The notes under the pieces are model-generated. The model was not told the origin of the DNA and made no database searches. It worked only from the letters and a program-made list of their open reading frames with translations. From the NCBI RefSeq assembly GCF_019492185.1, contig NZ_JAICCF010000001.1:2170001-2234000 (forward strand): a stretch of 64,000 bases of DNA, given 5' to 3'. Below, one piece after another: positions 51,151-59,645 of this stretch; position 1 is the first letter of the stretch; every line of letters begins with the position of its first letter. The translations under genes were made by a program, and so were the position numbers. The stretch is from Chitinophaga rhizophila. Its GTDB lineage: Bacteria > Bacteroidota > Bacteroidia > Chitinophagales > Chitinophagaceae.

Positions 51151-52200
51151 TCAGATGATCAGCATTGCATCACCATAGCTGAAGAAACGGTATTTCTCCT
51201 TGATAGCCTGCTGGTAAGCTTCCATTACCAGGTCATAACCTGCAAATGCGCAGACCATAATCAGAAGGCTGGTTTTAGGCAGATGGAAGTTTGTAACCAA
51301 TGCATTCGGAATAGCAAAATCGTATGGAGGATGGATAAACGTGTTAGTCCAACCCTCTGCTGCTTTCAGCAGGTTCTGTGCTGTTACGGAAGACTCTACC
51401 GCTCTCACAGTAGTAGTACCGATCGCACATACCTTACGGCTCTCTTCTTTGGCCTTGTTTACAATCTTCACCGCATACTCGTCAATGTTGAAATACTCAG
51501 CATCCATCTTGTGTTTGCTCAGGTCTTCAACCTCGATAGGACGGAACGTACCTAAACCGGTGTGCAGGGTAACTTCTGCGAATTTAACACCCTTGATCTC
51601 CAGGCGTTTGATCAGCTCGCGGCTGAAGTGCAAACCTGCAGTCGGAGCTGCAACGGCACCTTCATACTTCGCGTATACTGTCTGATAACGCTCTTTGTCC
51701 TCTTCTTCAGGCTTACGCTTGATGTACTTAGGCAGTGGCGTTTCACCCAGGGTGTCCAACACCTGCTTAAATTCTTCATCGTTACCCTCAAACAGGAAGC
51801 GGATCGTACGGCCACGGGATGTGGTGTTGTCAATCACTTCTGCTACCAGCGATTCATCATCGCCAAAATATAATTTGTTACCCACCCTGATCTTACGGGC
51901 AGGATCTACGATTACATCCCACAGACGGTTCTGCTTGTTAAGCTCACGGAGCAGGAACACTTCAATCTTTGCACCAGTCTTCTCCTTACGACCGTACAGA
52001 CGGGCAGGGAATACCTTGGTGTTGTTCACCACCATTACATCCTTATCATTGAAGTAGTTGATGATATCACGGAAAACCTTGTGTTCAATTTTGCCGGTGG
52101 CACGATTAACCACCATCAAACGTGCTTCGTCTCTTGTTTTGGAAGGGTGCTGCGCAATCAGATTTAAAGGAAGATCGAATCTAAACTGTGATAGTTTCAT
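51151..52200 (-). CDS. queA: S-adenosylmethionine:tRNA ribosyltransferase-isomerase
   Basis: Adds the epoxycyclopentane precursor in queuosine synthesis on tRNA. 349 residues with [89 protein letters not shown] and [20 protein letters not shown]. Every family block is intact. Confidence 0.97.
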   Translation of the reverse strand: MKLSQFRFDLPLNLIAQHPSKTRDEARLMVVNRATGKIEHKVFRDIINYFNDKDVMVVNNTKVFPARLYGRKEKTGAKIEVFLLRELNKQNRLWDVIVDPARKIRVGNKLYFGDDESLVAEVIDNTTSRGRTIRFLFEGNDEEFKQVLDTLGETPLPKYIKRKPEEEDKERYQTVYAKYEGAVAAPTAGLHFSRELIKRLEIKGVKFAEVTLHTGLGTFRPIEVEDLSKHKMDAEYFNIDEYAVKIVNKAKEESRKVCAIGTTTVRAVESSVTAQNLLKAAEGWTNTFIHPPYDFAIPNALVTNFHLPKTSLLIMVCAFAGYDLVMEAYQQAIKEKYRFFSYGDAMLII

Positions 52201-52228
52201 ATTACGGTATGAATAAATTTAAAGGCTG

Positions 52229-52260
52229 CAAAAGTATTGATTATTATGCAACTTGTCAAA
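52229..52260 (-). promoter_or_regulatory. Bacteroidota promoter of queA
   Basis: Minus strand TTTG (52260-52257), 20 bp, TACTTTTG (52236-52229), 28 bp before the queA start. Confidence 0.7.
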
Positions 52261-52291
52261 AATGATTATAGATACACTCACACGTATAAAG

Positions 52292-54040
52292 TTACGCATA
52301 AATATTTTTAGGTATGGAATTAATTAGCTGCCTCGTATATTCACTTTTCGGACTTTCATACACCTCAGCTGCCAGGCCCGCTTCTTCTATCCGCCCCCTG
52401 TTCATCACCATCATACGGTCACTGATAAATCGTACCACTGACAGATCATGAGAGATAAATATACTCGTAAACCCAAATTCCTGCCTTAACTGCATCAGCA
52501 GATTCAAAACCTGTGCCTGAATACTCACATCCAGCGCAGCCACCGATTCATCACAGATAATAAATGACGGATTTAATGCCAGTGCACGCGCTATGACAAT
52601 GCGCTGCCGCTGCCCGCCAGAAAATTCATGCGGATAACGTTGATAATGCTCCGGCAACAGCTGCACCTTCTCCAGCAGCTCTCTCACCTTTTCGCTCCTC
52701 CCCTTGTCATTACCATACAGTCCATGCACTTTCATCGGTTCCTCAATGGCCTGACCAATGGTCAACCGCGGATTTAAAGAGGAATAAGGATCCTGGAAAA
52801 TAATCTGAATATCCTTTCGCAGATCGCGCAATTCCGCTGCCGGCAAGGTAGTAATATCCCTGCCCTTGTAATATATGCTGCCGCTCGTCGGAGTAACCAG
52901 TTGCAGCAAGGTTCTGCCCAGGGTCGTTTTTCCACAGCCAGACTCCCCTACCAGTCCCATAGTTTCCCCCTCCCGCACATCAAAACTAACACCATTTACA
53001 GCCTTCGTCCATGACAACACTTTGCCAAATATATTCTTCCTGGCAGGAAACCAGGTATGCAGATCTTTTACTTCTAATAATAAAGGACGCTGCGCCAATT
53101 GCGCTGCTCTATCGTCCATCACGTGCTGCGGCACCTCAAGTCCGCGCACAAACGTTTTCACATCCTGCGCTTTTTCCACGATATGCCCCTGCTGATCAAT
53201 CTCCATGAAATCCCGGGTAACCGGCAAGCGAAATAACCGCTTATCCAACGGAGGCCGGCAAGCCAGCAAACCTTTCGTATATGGATGCTGTGGATCTGTG
53301 AATAACTTTCCAACAGTGCCTTCTTCTACAATATTTCCTTTATACATCACCGCTACCCTGTCTGCAATCTCTGAGATCACTCCCAGATCATGCGTGATGA
53401 ATATGACACTCATACCTGTTTGCCGTTGCAAGTCCTTCAGTAATTCCAGGATAGTCTTCTGTACCGTAACATCCAGGGCGGTAGTCGGTTCATCTGCTAT
53501 CAGCAGGCGAGGCTGACAGCTGATAGCCATCGCTATCATGACGCGTTGCTTTTGTCCGCCGGATAGCTGATGCGGATACCGGCACATCATCCCTTCCGGA
53601 TCCGGCAACCTTACCTGCCGGAACAAAGCCAGCGTTTGTAACCGGGCCTCTTCACGACTCATCTTTTTATGCAGTAACAACACTTCCATTACCTGGCTTC
53701 CACAAGTATGCAACGGGTTCAGTGAGGTCATTGGCTCCTGGAAGATCATGGCTATCTCATTACCACGCCAGGAACGCATTTCCTGGTCAGACAAACGAAC
53801 AATGTCTTTCACCTGCTCTTTACTGCTGGCTAATTGATATAATAGCTGACCGCCTGCTATCTTCCCAGGGTGTTGTAGTAACCGCATTAGCGATAAGGCG
53901 GTTACAGATTTTCCTGATCCCGACTCTCCTACAATACCAATAATCTCACCGGGCATAATATTCAGTGAGATACCATTGACGGCAGGTACGCTGCCAAAAG
54001 AAACCATCAGATCACGTATCGATAACAGAGGTTGCTGCAT
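52292..54040 (-). CDS. fused oligopeptide/dipeptide ABC transporter ATPase (DppD-DppF-like)
   Basis: 582 residues carrying two complete ATPase domains. Domain one (1-265): GIVGESGSGKSVTALSLM (Walker A), SGGQKQRVMIAMAISCQPRL with the ABC signature, LIADEPTTALDVTVQ (Walker B). Domain two (about 330-575): LVGESGCGKTTLGRTLL, SGGQRQRIVIARALALNPS, IICDESVAALDVSIQAQV. Each half carries the oligopeptide-transporter tail (DPQHPYTKGLLACRPP and SPKSEYTRQLINSIPK). Permease and binding-protein genes are not beside it, as is usual in Bacteroidota. It lies 14 bp after the AMP nucleosidase gene. Confidence 0.94.
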   Translation of the reverse strand: MQQPLLSIRDLMVSFGSVPAVNGISLNIMPGEIIGIVGESGSGKSVTALSLMRLLQHPGKIAGGQLLYQLASSKEQVKDIVRLSDQEMRSWRGNEIAMIFQEPMTSLNPLHTCGSQVMEVLLLHKKMSREEARLQTLALFRQVRLPDPEGMMCRYPHQLSGGQKQRVMIAMAISCQPRLLIADEPTTALDVTVQKTILELLKDLQRQTGMSVIFITHDLGVISEIADRVAVMYKGNIVEEGTVGKLFTDPQHPYTKGLLACRPPLDKRLFRLPVTRDFMEIDQQGHIVEKAQDVKTFVRGLEVPQHVMDDRAAQLAQRPLLLEVKDLHTWFPARKNIFGKVLSWTKAVNGVSFDVREGETMGLVGESGCGKTTLGRTLLQLVTPTSGSIYYKGRDITTLPAAELRDLRKDIQIIFQDPYSSLNPRLTIGQAIEEPMKVHGLYGNDKGRSEKVRELLEKVQLLPEHYQRYPHEFSGGQRQRIVIARALALNPSFIICDESVAALDVSIQAQVLNLLMQLRQEFGFTSIFISHDLSVVRFISDRMMVMNRGRIEEAGLAAEVYESPKSEYTRQLINSIPKNIYA

Positions 54041-54054
54041 ATGGAAGACGGTTA

Positions 54055-54825
54055 TTAAAACCGCAGATGTTTCACGGTCTGGTGACTGTTAATCAGATTT
54101 TTCAGGGAATCGATTCCTATACGGATATGTCTTTCTACATATTCGGTCGTTACCCGGCGATCACTCTCTTCCGTTTTCACGCCTTCGGGTATCATCGGCT
54201 GGTCAGATACAAGCAGCAGCGCGCCTGTAGGAATCTTGTTGTAAAAGCCTACCGAGAAAATAGTGGCGGTCTCCATATCTATTGCCATAGCACGGATGCG
54301 TTCCAGGTAACGTTTAAATTCCACATCATGTTCCCATACCCTGCGGTTGGTGCTGTAACAGGTACCCGTCCAGTAATCACAACCATACTCACGGATGGTG
54401 GTAGAAAGCACTTTCTGCAAAGCAAAGGAAGGCAGCGCAGGCACTTCAGCAGGAAAATAATCATTAGAAGTACCCTCTCCGCGGATAGCGGCAATGGGCA
54501 ATATCAGATCACCAATGTTGTTCTTCTTCTTCAATCCACCACATTTTCCCAGAAACAGCACCGCCTTTGGATGAATAGCACTGAGCAGATCCATTACAGT
54601 GGCAGCACTCGGGCTACCCATACCGAAATTGATGATAGTAATATCATCAGCGGTAGCGCATTGCATTGGCTTGCCTTCACCGATAATATTGGTGTTATGC
54701 CATTCAGCGAAATAATTAAGGTAATTGCTAAAGTTGGTGAGTAAAATGTGGGAGCCAAAGTTCTCCAGCTTCTCCCCAGTGTAACGGGGAAGCCAGTTAG
54801 CTACAATTTCTTCTTTTGTCTTCAT
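54055..54825 (-). CDS. amn: AMP nucleosidase
   Basis: Cleaves AMP to adenine and ribose 5-phosphate. 256 residues, the short Bacteroidota form with only the phosphorylase-like domain. Blocks: FGSHILLTNFSNYLNYFAEW, IINFGMGSPSAATVMDLLSA, AVLFLGKCGGLKKKNNIGDL, ILPIAAIRGEGTSNDYFP and AMAIDMETATIFSVGF (catalytic Glu in DMETA). It probably shares a transcript with the ABC ATPase gene that follows. Confidence 0.92.
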   Translation of the reverse strand: MKTKEEIVANWLPRYTGEKLENFGSHILLTNFSNYLNYFAEWHNTNIIGEGKPMQCATADDITIINFGMGSPSAATVMDLLSAIHPKAVLFLGKCGGLKKKNNIGDLILPIAAIRGEGTSNDYFPAEVPALPSFALQKVLSTTIREYGCDYWTGTCYSTNRRVWEHDVEFKRYLERIRAMAIDMETATIFSVGFYNKIPTGALLLVSDQPMIPEGVKTEESDRRVTTEYVERHIRIGIDSLKNLINSHQTVKHLRF

Positions 54826-54890
54826 AGCCTTTTGACAAACGAATATACGGAAAAAATCGCTGATATGCTCAATCAGATCGCCATATTACA

Positions 54891-55274
54891 CTATTCTTCA
54901 TTTGTACTGGCACCTACTTTATAGCCAAGTATAGCCGTAACAATAGGTAGTAATAAATTCAGCAAAATCATCTGACATATCTTCAGAAAGAACTCACGAT
55001 AGTCCTTTTTCTCTTCCTGAATATAACGCACCAATTCGATCTTTCTTTGGATAAGGGTGTCTGTTCTCGGAGATGGGATAGAATCGTTTTTCATAGCATC
55101 CAGAACGACATCAAAGTTTTGAGTTCCTTCAAATGGAAGGAAGACTAAAATGAGCAGTAAAGAACTTATTGTGAAGCCAATGATTAACAATGTCAGTGAG
55201 GTCAACGTAAACTTTTCCTTATTCCCGGGCGGAGGAGGGGGTAACTCAATAGGCCCTTCATCTTTTAACAGCAT
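54891..55274 (-). CDS. small two-helix membrane protein
   Basis: Unknown function. 127 residues with a Pro-rich N-terminus (ELPPPPPGNKEK), one helix at about 25-47, a soluble loop with a charged helical part (LIQRKIELVRYIQEEKKDY) and a second helix at about 98-122. The frame extends upstream into the preceding gene without an ATG. It is probably coupled to the small gene that ends at 55342. Confidence 0.65.
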   Translation of the reverse strand: MLLKDEGPIELPPPPPGNKEKFTLTSLTLLIIGFTISSLLLILVFLPFEGTQNFDVVLDAMKNDSIPSPRTDTLIQRKIELVRYIQEEKKDYREFFLKICQMILLNLLLPIVTAILGYKVGASTNEE

Positions 55275-55341
55275 AATGGATGAAACTAATGGTAATACGG
55301 ATGAATCAGAAAATAACGGGAATATCGAAGATAACTGCCCG

Positions 55342-55569
55342 TCAACCAGCCTTATCTCTATGAGCTTTCTTCAATACAGGACTGGTAATCTCCCTGTAAC
55401 TGTTTTTAGACTCATCAAGAGAGACTACTTTTCTCCCGCTGATGATTTCATTGACAGCCCAGTTGTACAGTGCTATTGCGTCCGAAGCAATCAGGGAAGG
55501 CTTAGCATTATCAACCTTGCTTTGCAGATCCTTGATATAATTATCATCAATATTCACCTTAATTTCCAT
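55342..55569 (-). CDS. small soluble protein, possibly antitoxin- or adaptor-like
   Basis: Not recognised. 75 residues from the ATG at 55569 (a GTG lies 9 bp upstream). It starts MEIKVNIDDNYIKDLQSK, with a ribbon-helix-helix-like opening, followed by a helix with ASDAIALYNWAVNEIISGRK and a basic end. The strand-then-helices order, and the phrase ALYNWAVNEI, recall DNA-binding antitoxins, yet no toxin is seen next to it. Confidence 0.55.
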   Translation of the reverse strand: MEIKVNIDDNYIKDLQSKVDNAKPSLIASDAIALYNWAVNEIISGRKVVSLDESKNSYREITSPVLKKAHRDKAG

Positions 55570-55809
55570 AGTAGGCACATTTTACTCAGCTAAAGTTACC
55601 ATTTTTTTCGTGTACTGGACTAAATCAGATCATCTGCATGAAGCTCGTAACTGATATAAGCTTGCTAAACTTAATACCTGGAGAAAGCCATCCTAAAAAT
55701 TCAACAAATAATTGATATTCAATATGTGTCCACGCATTACATCTTTATTACTCTCCTCACATGATCGTGCAGGAAGGTACTTACCCAGACGATAATCGCT
55801 GCGGATAAA

Positions 55810-55817
55810 TACCTTTG
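55810..55817 (+). promoter_or_regulatory. -7 element immediately upstream of the HsdR_N gene
   Basis: TACCTTTG matches TAnnTTTG and lies only 4 bp before the ATG at 55822, so the transcript would be nearly leaderless. No TTTG -33 element is visible. Confidence 0.4.
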
Positions 55818-55821
55818 CGCT

Positions 55822-56265
55822 ATGATCACAATTGAATTTCCGACCCCTGACTTTAAGATTGTAAAAGAGAACGACAAGACGCTGGTCTTTGACAGGTTTC
55901 GTAAGCGATATGTAGTGCTAACCCCTGAAGAATGGGTGCGTCAGAATTTCCTCAATTACCTGGTGAAAACGATGAGCTACCCCGCGTCGCTAATAGGCAT
56001 AGAAAAAGAGATTTATCTCGGGGAATTGAAGAAGCGCTGCGACATTGTGGTGTATAACAGGACTATGCTGCCATGGATGATTATAGAATGCAAGGAAATG
56101 GATGTGCCACTTACCCAGTCAGTACTGGAACAGATTGTACGGTATCATATGGTATTACCTACCTCGTTCCTGGTAATTACTAATGGCATCAACACCTTTT
56201 GTTGTGAGCATAGTGAGCCGGCACAGGAATGGCAGTTTATTGGCCAGTTACCAGCTTATTTATGA
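55822..56265 (+). CDS. standalone type I restriction HsdR N-terminal-like domain protein
   Basis: 147 residues covering the HSDR_N_2 domain alone. A restriction-endonuclease-like core is visible: GIEKEIYLGELKKRCDIVVY (the PD motif region, with Asp in RCDIVVY) and MIIECKEMDVPL (E-x-K). FLVITNGINTFCCEHS ends the core. Helicase and other HsdR parts are absent and no hsdM/hsdS is nearby; such single-domain proteins are common and conserved in Bacteroidota. Nuclease activity is possible but unproven. Confidence 0.85.
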   Translation: MITIEFPTPDFKIVKENDKTLVFDRFRKRYVVLTPEEWVRQNFLNYLVKTMSYPASLIGIEKEIYLGELKKRCDIVVYNRTMLPWMIIECKEMDVPLTQSVLEQIVRYHMVLPTSFLVITNGINTFCCEHSEPAQEWQFIGQLPAYL

Positions 56266-56423
56266 TACTATTTTCACTAATTATAAAACACAGCCTGAAA
56301 AGAGGGAGAGAAACGCCTGAAAACCCAGTATTGTGGAAGAGTTCAGGACGGCGTAAGTGTGGAGATAAGGTGGACTTGAGGTGGACTTGATAGGGTCAAG
56401 AGGTGGTGAATATGCTATCATGT

Positions 56424-56456
56424 AAAAGGGAACACCAGTAGCAGTGTTCCCTTTTT
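56424..56456 (-). terminator. terminator of the glutamate dehydrogenase gene
   Basis: Perfect 12-bp stem AAAAGGGAACAC / GTGTTCCCTTTT, 8-base loop. A T-run (TTTT) follows on the minus strand. It lies 25 bp after the stop. Confidence 0.85.
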
Positions 56457-56480
56457 AAATATATTATGCTGATGCACTAA

Positions 56481-57899
56481 TCAAGGGAAGATACCCAGCT
56501 GATCGTAAGCAGCACCAACTTTATCGATAGCGCAAACATATGCAGCCGTACGCATGTCATGGATATCTTTGTGATTCATCATGATAGTACGTACTTCATG
56601 CAGTGCGGCGTGCATGGTTTCTTCCAGACCGGAATATACCAGATCCACCTCATCAGCACCGTGAGCGATAAATTTCCTTTCTCTTTCTGACACAGATTTA
56701 CCGGTCAGATCTTCAATTACGCTCAGGATGTGGATGTTCATATTCTCATCGAAACGTTTGCCCAGACGGCCATAACGTACGTGACTGAGGTTTTTCAGCC
56801 ATTCAAAGTAAGAGACAGTCACACCGCCAGCGTTCAGGAACATATCCGGAACAACGATCACACCTTTCTTATTCAGGATTTCGTCAGCTTCAGGCGTAAT
56901 AGGGCCGTTTGCTGCTTCACCGATGATCTTTGCTTTGATGCGCGGCGCGTTATCTTTGTGAATGACATTTTCCAACGCCGCAGGAATCAGGATATCACAT
57001 TCCATTTCCAGTCCTTCTGCATTGTTTTTCAATGTAGTAGCACCAGGGAAATTGATAATGGAGCCTGTTTCGTTTCTGTGTTTCAGCACTGCGTCAGGAT
57101 CAAGACCTTTTTCGCTGTACAGTGCACCATCCCACTCGATCAGGCCGACAACAACAGCGCCTGCTTCATGGAAGTATTTAGCAGCATGGTAACCTACGTT
57201 ACCCATACCCTGTACAATTACTTTTTTACCGATGATACCTGGCTCCAGGCCGATGCGTTGCATATCTTCTTTGATATTGCAAAGCTCCTGCAGACCATAG
57301 AATACGCCCAGACCGGTTGCTTCTTTACGACCGCGTACGCCACCCTGGGAAACCGGTTTACCTGTTACACAACCGTAACCGTCGATTTCTCCGGGACGAA
57401 GGCTCATGTAAGTATCTAATATCCAACTCATTTCCCTTTCACCGGTTCCATAATCCGGAGCAGGAACGTCTACGCCCGGACCGATGAAGTTTTTCTTAAC
57501 CAGTTCCGCAGTATAACGGCGGGTGATGTTTTCCAACTGGAACGGGGAATAGTTACGTGGATTGATTTTGATACCTCCTTTGGCACCTCCGAAAGGTACG
57601 TTTACGATAGCGCATTTATAGGTCATCAGCGCTGCCAGGGCCATCACTTCGTCCTGGTTAACTGCATCGCTGAAGCGGATACCACCTTTACAAGGCAGTT
57701 TGTGGTGAGAGTGCTGAACGCGGTAGGCCTCTATTACTTCGATCGTATCACCTACGCGTACCGGGAATTTCATACGGTACACAGCGTTGCAGGCTTTGAT
57801 CTGTTCTAGAATGCCTTTTTCCCATTTCGTGAATTTTGCGGCTTTGTCAAAACTTCTTTCTACGCTCTGAAAGAAGTCATAATGTTGCTCTTGCGCCAT
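56481..57899 (-). CDS. gdhA: Glu/Leu/Phe/Val dehydrogenase (glutamate dehydrogenase)
   Basis: Interconverts glutamate and 2-oxoglutarate plus ammonia. I start it at the ATG at 57899 (a TTG lies 6 bp upstream); 472 residues. Motifs: HHKLPCKGGIRFSDAVNQDE, VPFGGAKGGIKINPRNYS with the catalytic Lys, GPGVDVPAPDYGTGEREMSW with catalytic-type Asp, VIVQGMGNVGYHAAKYFHEA (Rossmann) and AANGPITPEAD. Length is somewhat above the usual 420-450 because of a C-terminal extension after residue 400 (KSVSERERKFIAHGADEV). Confidence 0.95.
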   Translation of the reverse strand: MAQEQHYDFFQSVERSFDKAAKFTKWEKGILEQIKACNAVYRMKFPVRVGDTIEVIEAYRVQHSHHKLPCKGGIRFSDAVNQDEVMALAALMTYKCAIVNVPFGGAKGGIKINPRNYSPFQLENITRRYTAELVKKNFIGPGVDVPAPDYGTGEREMSWILDTYMSLRPGEIDGYGCVTGKPVSQGGVRGRKEATGLGVFYGLQELCNIKEDMQRIGLEPGIIGKKVIVQGMGNVGYHAAKYFHEAGAVVVGLIEWDGALYSEKGLDPDAVLKHRNETGSIINFPGATTLKNNAEGLEMECDILIPAALENVIHKDNAPRIKAKIIGEAANGPITPEADEILNKKGVIVVPDMFLNAGGVTVSYFEWLKNLSHVRYGRLGKRFDENMNIHILSVIEDLTGKSVSERERKFIAHGADEVDLVYSGLEETMHAALHEVRTIMMNHKDIHDMRTAAYVCAIDKVGAAYDQLGIFP

Positions 57900-57935
57900 A
57901 GACAATTGTTTTGGTAATATATATGTAGTTGGACT

Positions 57936-58190
57936 TTATTTACCGTGTGAATTGTTTTCCCGTTGTTCGAGTTTGCTGAGCTTTCTGTCCAGTGCTATTA
58001 AAAATATAACAATACCGATAAAGATGATCAGCAGTACTCCTACTATCACATAGATCTTGCCATTGCTTCGGAAAAACTCGTTAACAGGACCTGTCTCCGT
58101 ATTCTGATTTTGATTTTCCTGTGCATTTGCAAACAGGGAAATGAGTAACAGCATGCAGGTACAGCAGAAAGAAAACGCTTTGTTGATCAT
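57936..58190 (-). CDS. CcmD-like small membrane protein
   Basis: 84 residues: a signal-like N-terminal helix, a polar Asn/Gln part and a second membrane helix (about 48-70, KIYVIVGVLLIIFIGIVIFL) with a basic tail (RKLSKLEQRE), the Bacteroidota CcmD-like layout. The start overlaps the stop of the CcmC gene by 4 bp (ATGA), so it is translationally coupled and acts with it in haem delivery. Confidence 0.82.
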   Translation of the reverse strand: MINKAFSFCCTCMLLLISLFANAQENQNQNTETGPVNEFFRSNGKIYVIVGVLLIIFIGIVIFLIALDRKLSKLEQRENNSHGK

Positions 58191-58849
58191 TTAAAAATAT
58201 TTTTTAACTCTAATTTTTTGTACCGAACAAGCAGGGTGTATATCCAGACACTGAGGAGGGTCCAGCCCAGGAAGGCCGGATACAGTACCCACTTCATATG
58301 ATTGTCGGTGTCGCTGGAGGCGAATCCGGGTGTGGTAGCGCTTCCGGGATGTAAGGAATCGACCATACGCGGAATGATATACGTTAAGGGGATCAACAAA
58401 GCAAATGCGAAAATGTTAAATACGGCAGAGATCCTTGCCCGTTTGTCTATGTCCGGAATGGACAAACGCAATACGAGATAGGCCATGTAAATCATCAGTG
58501 CTACAGCTGTCAGCATCTGCTTGGGATCACGGGTAAAGGAACCTCCCCAGGTATAGGTTGCCCATAAGGTACCTGTTGCAAAACCAAGCACACCATAAAA
58601 CACGCCTACACTTGCAGCAGCGCTGGCATATGCGTCTCTGCGCAGATCGTATTTAGAAAGATAAAGTAGCGAATTAACTACGGAGATAGTGAACATGGTG
58701 TACATGCATATCCACATAGGAACGTGAAAGAAAAGGCCCCGGGAAGACTGCCCGTTTGTGCCGATAATCGGTATCTCAATCGTAAATCCTGCAATAATGA
58801 CGTATACCAGGATGATTACTGCTAGAGCTTTCCACCAATGCTTTTCCAT
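58187..58849 (-). CDS. ccmC: haem exporter/cytochrome c biogenesis protein CcmC (CcsA-like)
   Basis: 220 residues with six membrane helices. The tryptophan-rich haem loop is TGTLWATYTWGGSFTRDPKQ (WGxxWxWD-type), and FHVPMWICMY and SLHPGSAT carry the two conserved histidines that ligate haem. It delivers haem to apocytochrome c maturation proteins at the outer face of the membrane. It overlaps ccmD and lies 91 bp after ccmB. Confidence 0.93.
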   Translation of the reverse strand: MEKHWWKALAVIILVYVIIAGFTIEIPIIGTNGQSSRGLFFHVPMWICMYTMFTISVVNSLLYLSKYDLRRDAYASAAASVGVFYGVLGFATGTLWATYTWGGSFTRDPKQMLTAVALMIYMAYLVLRLSIPDIDKRARISAVFNIFAFALLIPLTYIIPRMVDSLHPGSATTPGFASSDTDNHMKWVLYPAFLGWTLLSVWIYTLLVRYKKLELKNIFK

Positions 58850-58871
58850 TTTTTACCAACTATATTGGGGG

Positions 58872-58902
58872 CAAACCTACACGTTTTATCACTAATCACA
58901 AA
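58872..58902 (-). promoter_or_regulatory. Bacteroidota promoter of ccmC-ccmD
   Basis: Minus strand TTTG (58902-58899), 19 bp, TAGGTTTG (58879-58872), 22 bp before the start. It matches the consensus exactly. Confidence 0.75.
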
Positions 58903-58940
58903 ATTCAGTAACCTGTTTCCTATTATATGTGCAACGCTTA

Positions 58941-59606
58941 TTAGTCTTTCCACAAAAAAGGGAATAATACCAGAGATAACGCAATGATCAGGATGTCCAT
59001 ACAGCCCATCATTAAGAACATATTGGGCAGTCCCGGCTGATAAACGGTTATAAACGAGGATTTGGCAATATTAGACAGCAGCATCAGCAAAGGCAGCATG
59101 ATCGGAAAACCCATAATAGCCATCAGGGCTGCATTCTGATTAGCCTGGGCCGCTATTGCCGCCAACATGGTGAACAGCAGGGAAAGACTGATGCCTCCCA
59201 GTAGTATCACCCCCAGGAAATACCAGAAGCTGGTAACAGGGTTACCGAGGAATGTCATGCAGCAAACCATGGTAATCAATGTCATTACCGACATCAGGAT
59301 AATGTTGTATATCAGCTTGGCAGCAATAAAGCTGCGCGGATGTACCAGGGAATAGAAGTATAACAGCCGCCCCCTGTTCTCCTGCAGGAAACTTTTGGCA
59401 ATAGCATTTACCGCAACAAACAGCTGTACGACCCAGAAAAGCGCATTCCAGATCTTCTCTTCCGGTTTGTCGATCATCAGATTTATTACAAACACCGTAG
59501 ATATAATATATAACAGGATGCCATAAAAGGCATATTTCTGTCTCAATTCAAGCAAAATATCCTTTCTTACCAGCGTAAGTGTTTGTCTGAAGGCACTAGA
59601 TTTCAT
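58941..59606 (-). CDS. ccmB: CcmB-type haem exporter permease
   Basis: 221 residues with six membrane helices. Matches the CcmB start TLVRKDILLELRQKYAFYGI and the blocks FWVVQLFVAVNAIAKSFLQE and YNIILMSVMTLITMVCC. It forms the membrane part of the CcmABC haem exporter; no ccmA ATPase gene is beside it. It is followed by ccmC and ccmD, and divergent from the biotin carboxylase gene. Confidence 0.92.
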   Translation of the reverse strand: MKSSAFRQTLTLVRKDILLELRQKYAFYGILLYIISTVFVINLMIDKPEEKIWNALFWVVQLFVAVNAIAKSFLQENRGRLLYFYSLVHPRSFIAAKLIYNIILMSVMTLITMVCCMTFLGNPVTSFWYFLGVILLGGISLSLLFTMLAAIAAQANQNAALMAIMGFPIMLPLLMLLSNIAKSSFITVYQPGLPNMFLMMGCMDILIIALSLVLFPFLWKD

Positions 59607-59613
59607 GTGGGGG

Positions 59614-59621
59614 CAAAGATA
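59614..59621 (-). promoter_or_regulatory. -7 element of the ccmB promoter
   Basis: TATCTTTG on the minus strand, 7 bp before the ccmB start. The gap to the divergent gene's ATG at 59646 is only 39 bp. Confidence 0.45.
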
Positions 59622-59645
59622 GTAGAATCACTTATATTCGCTTCC

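Noticed and set aside
56730..57419. 229-codon plus-strand frame inside gdhA
   Set aside because: Antisense shadow; the glutamate dehydrogenase frame is unambiguous.
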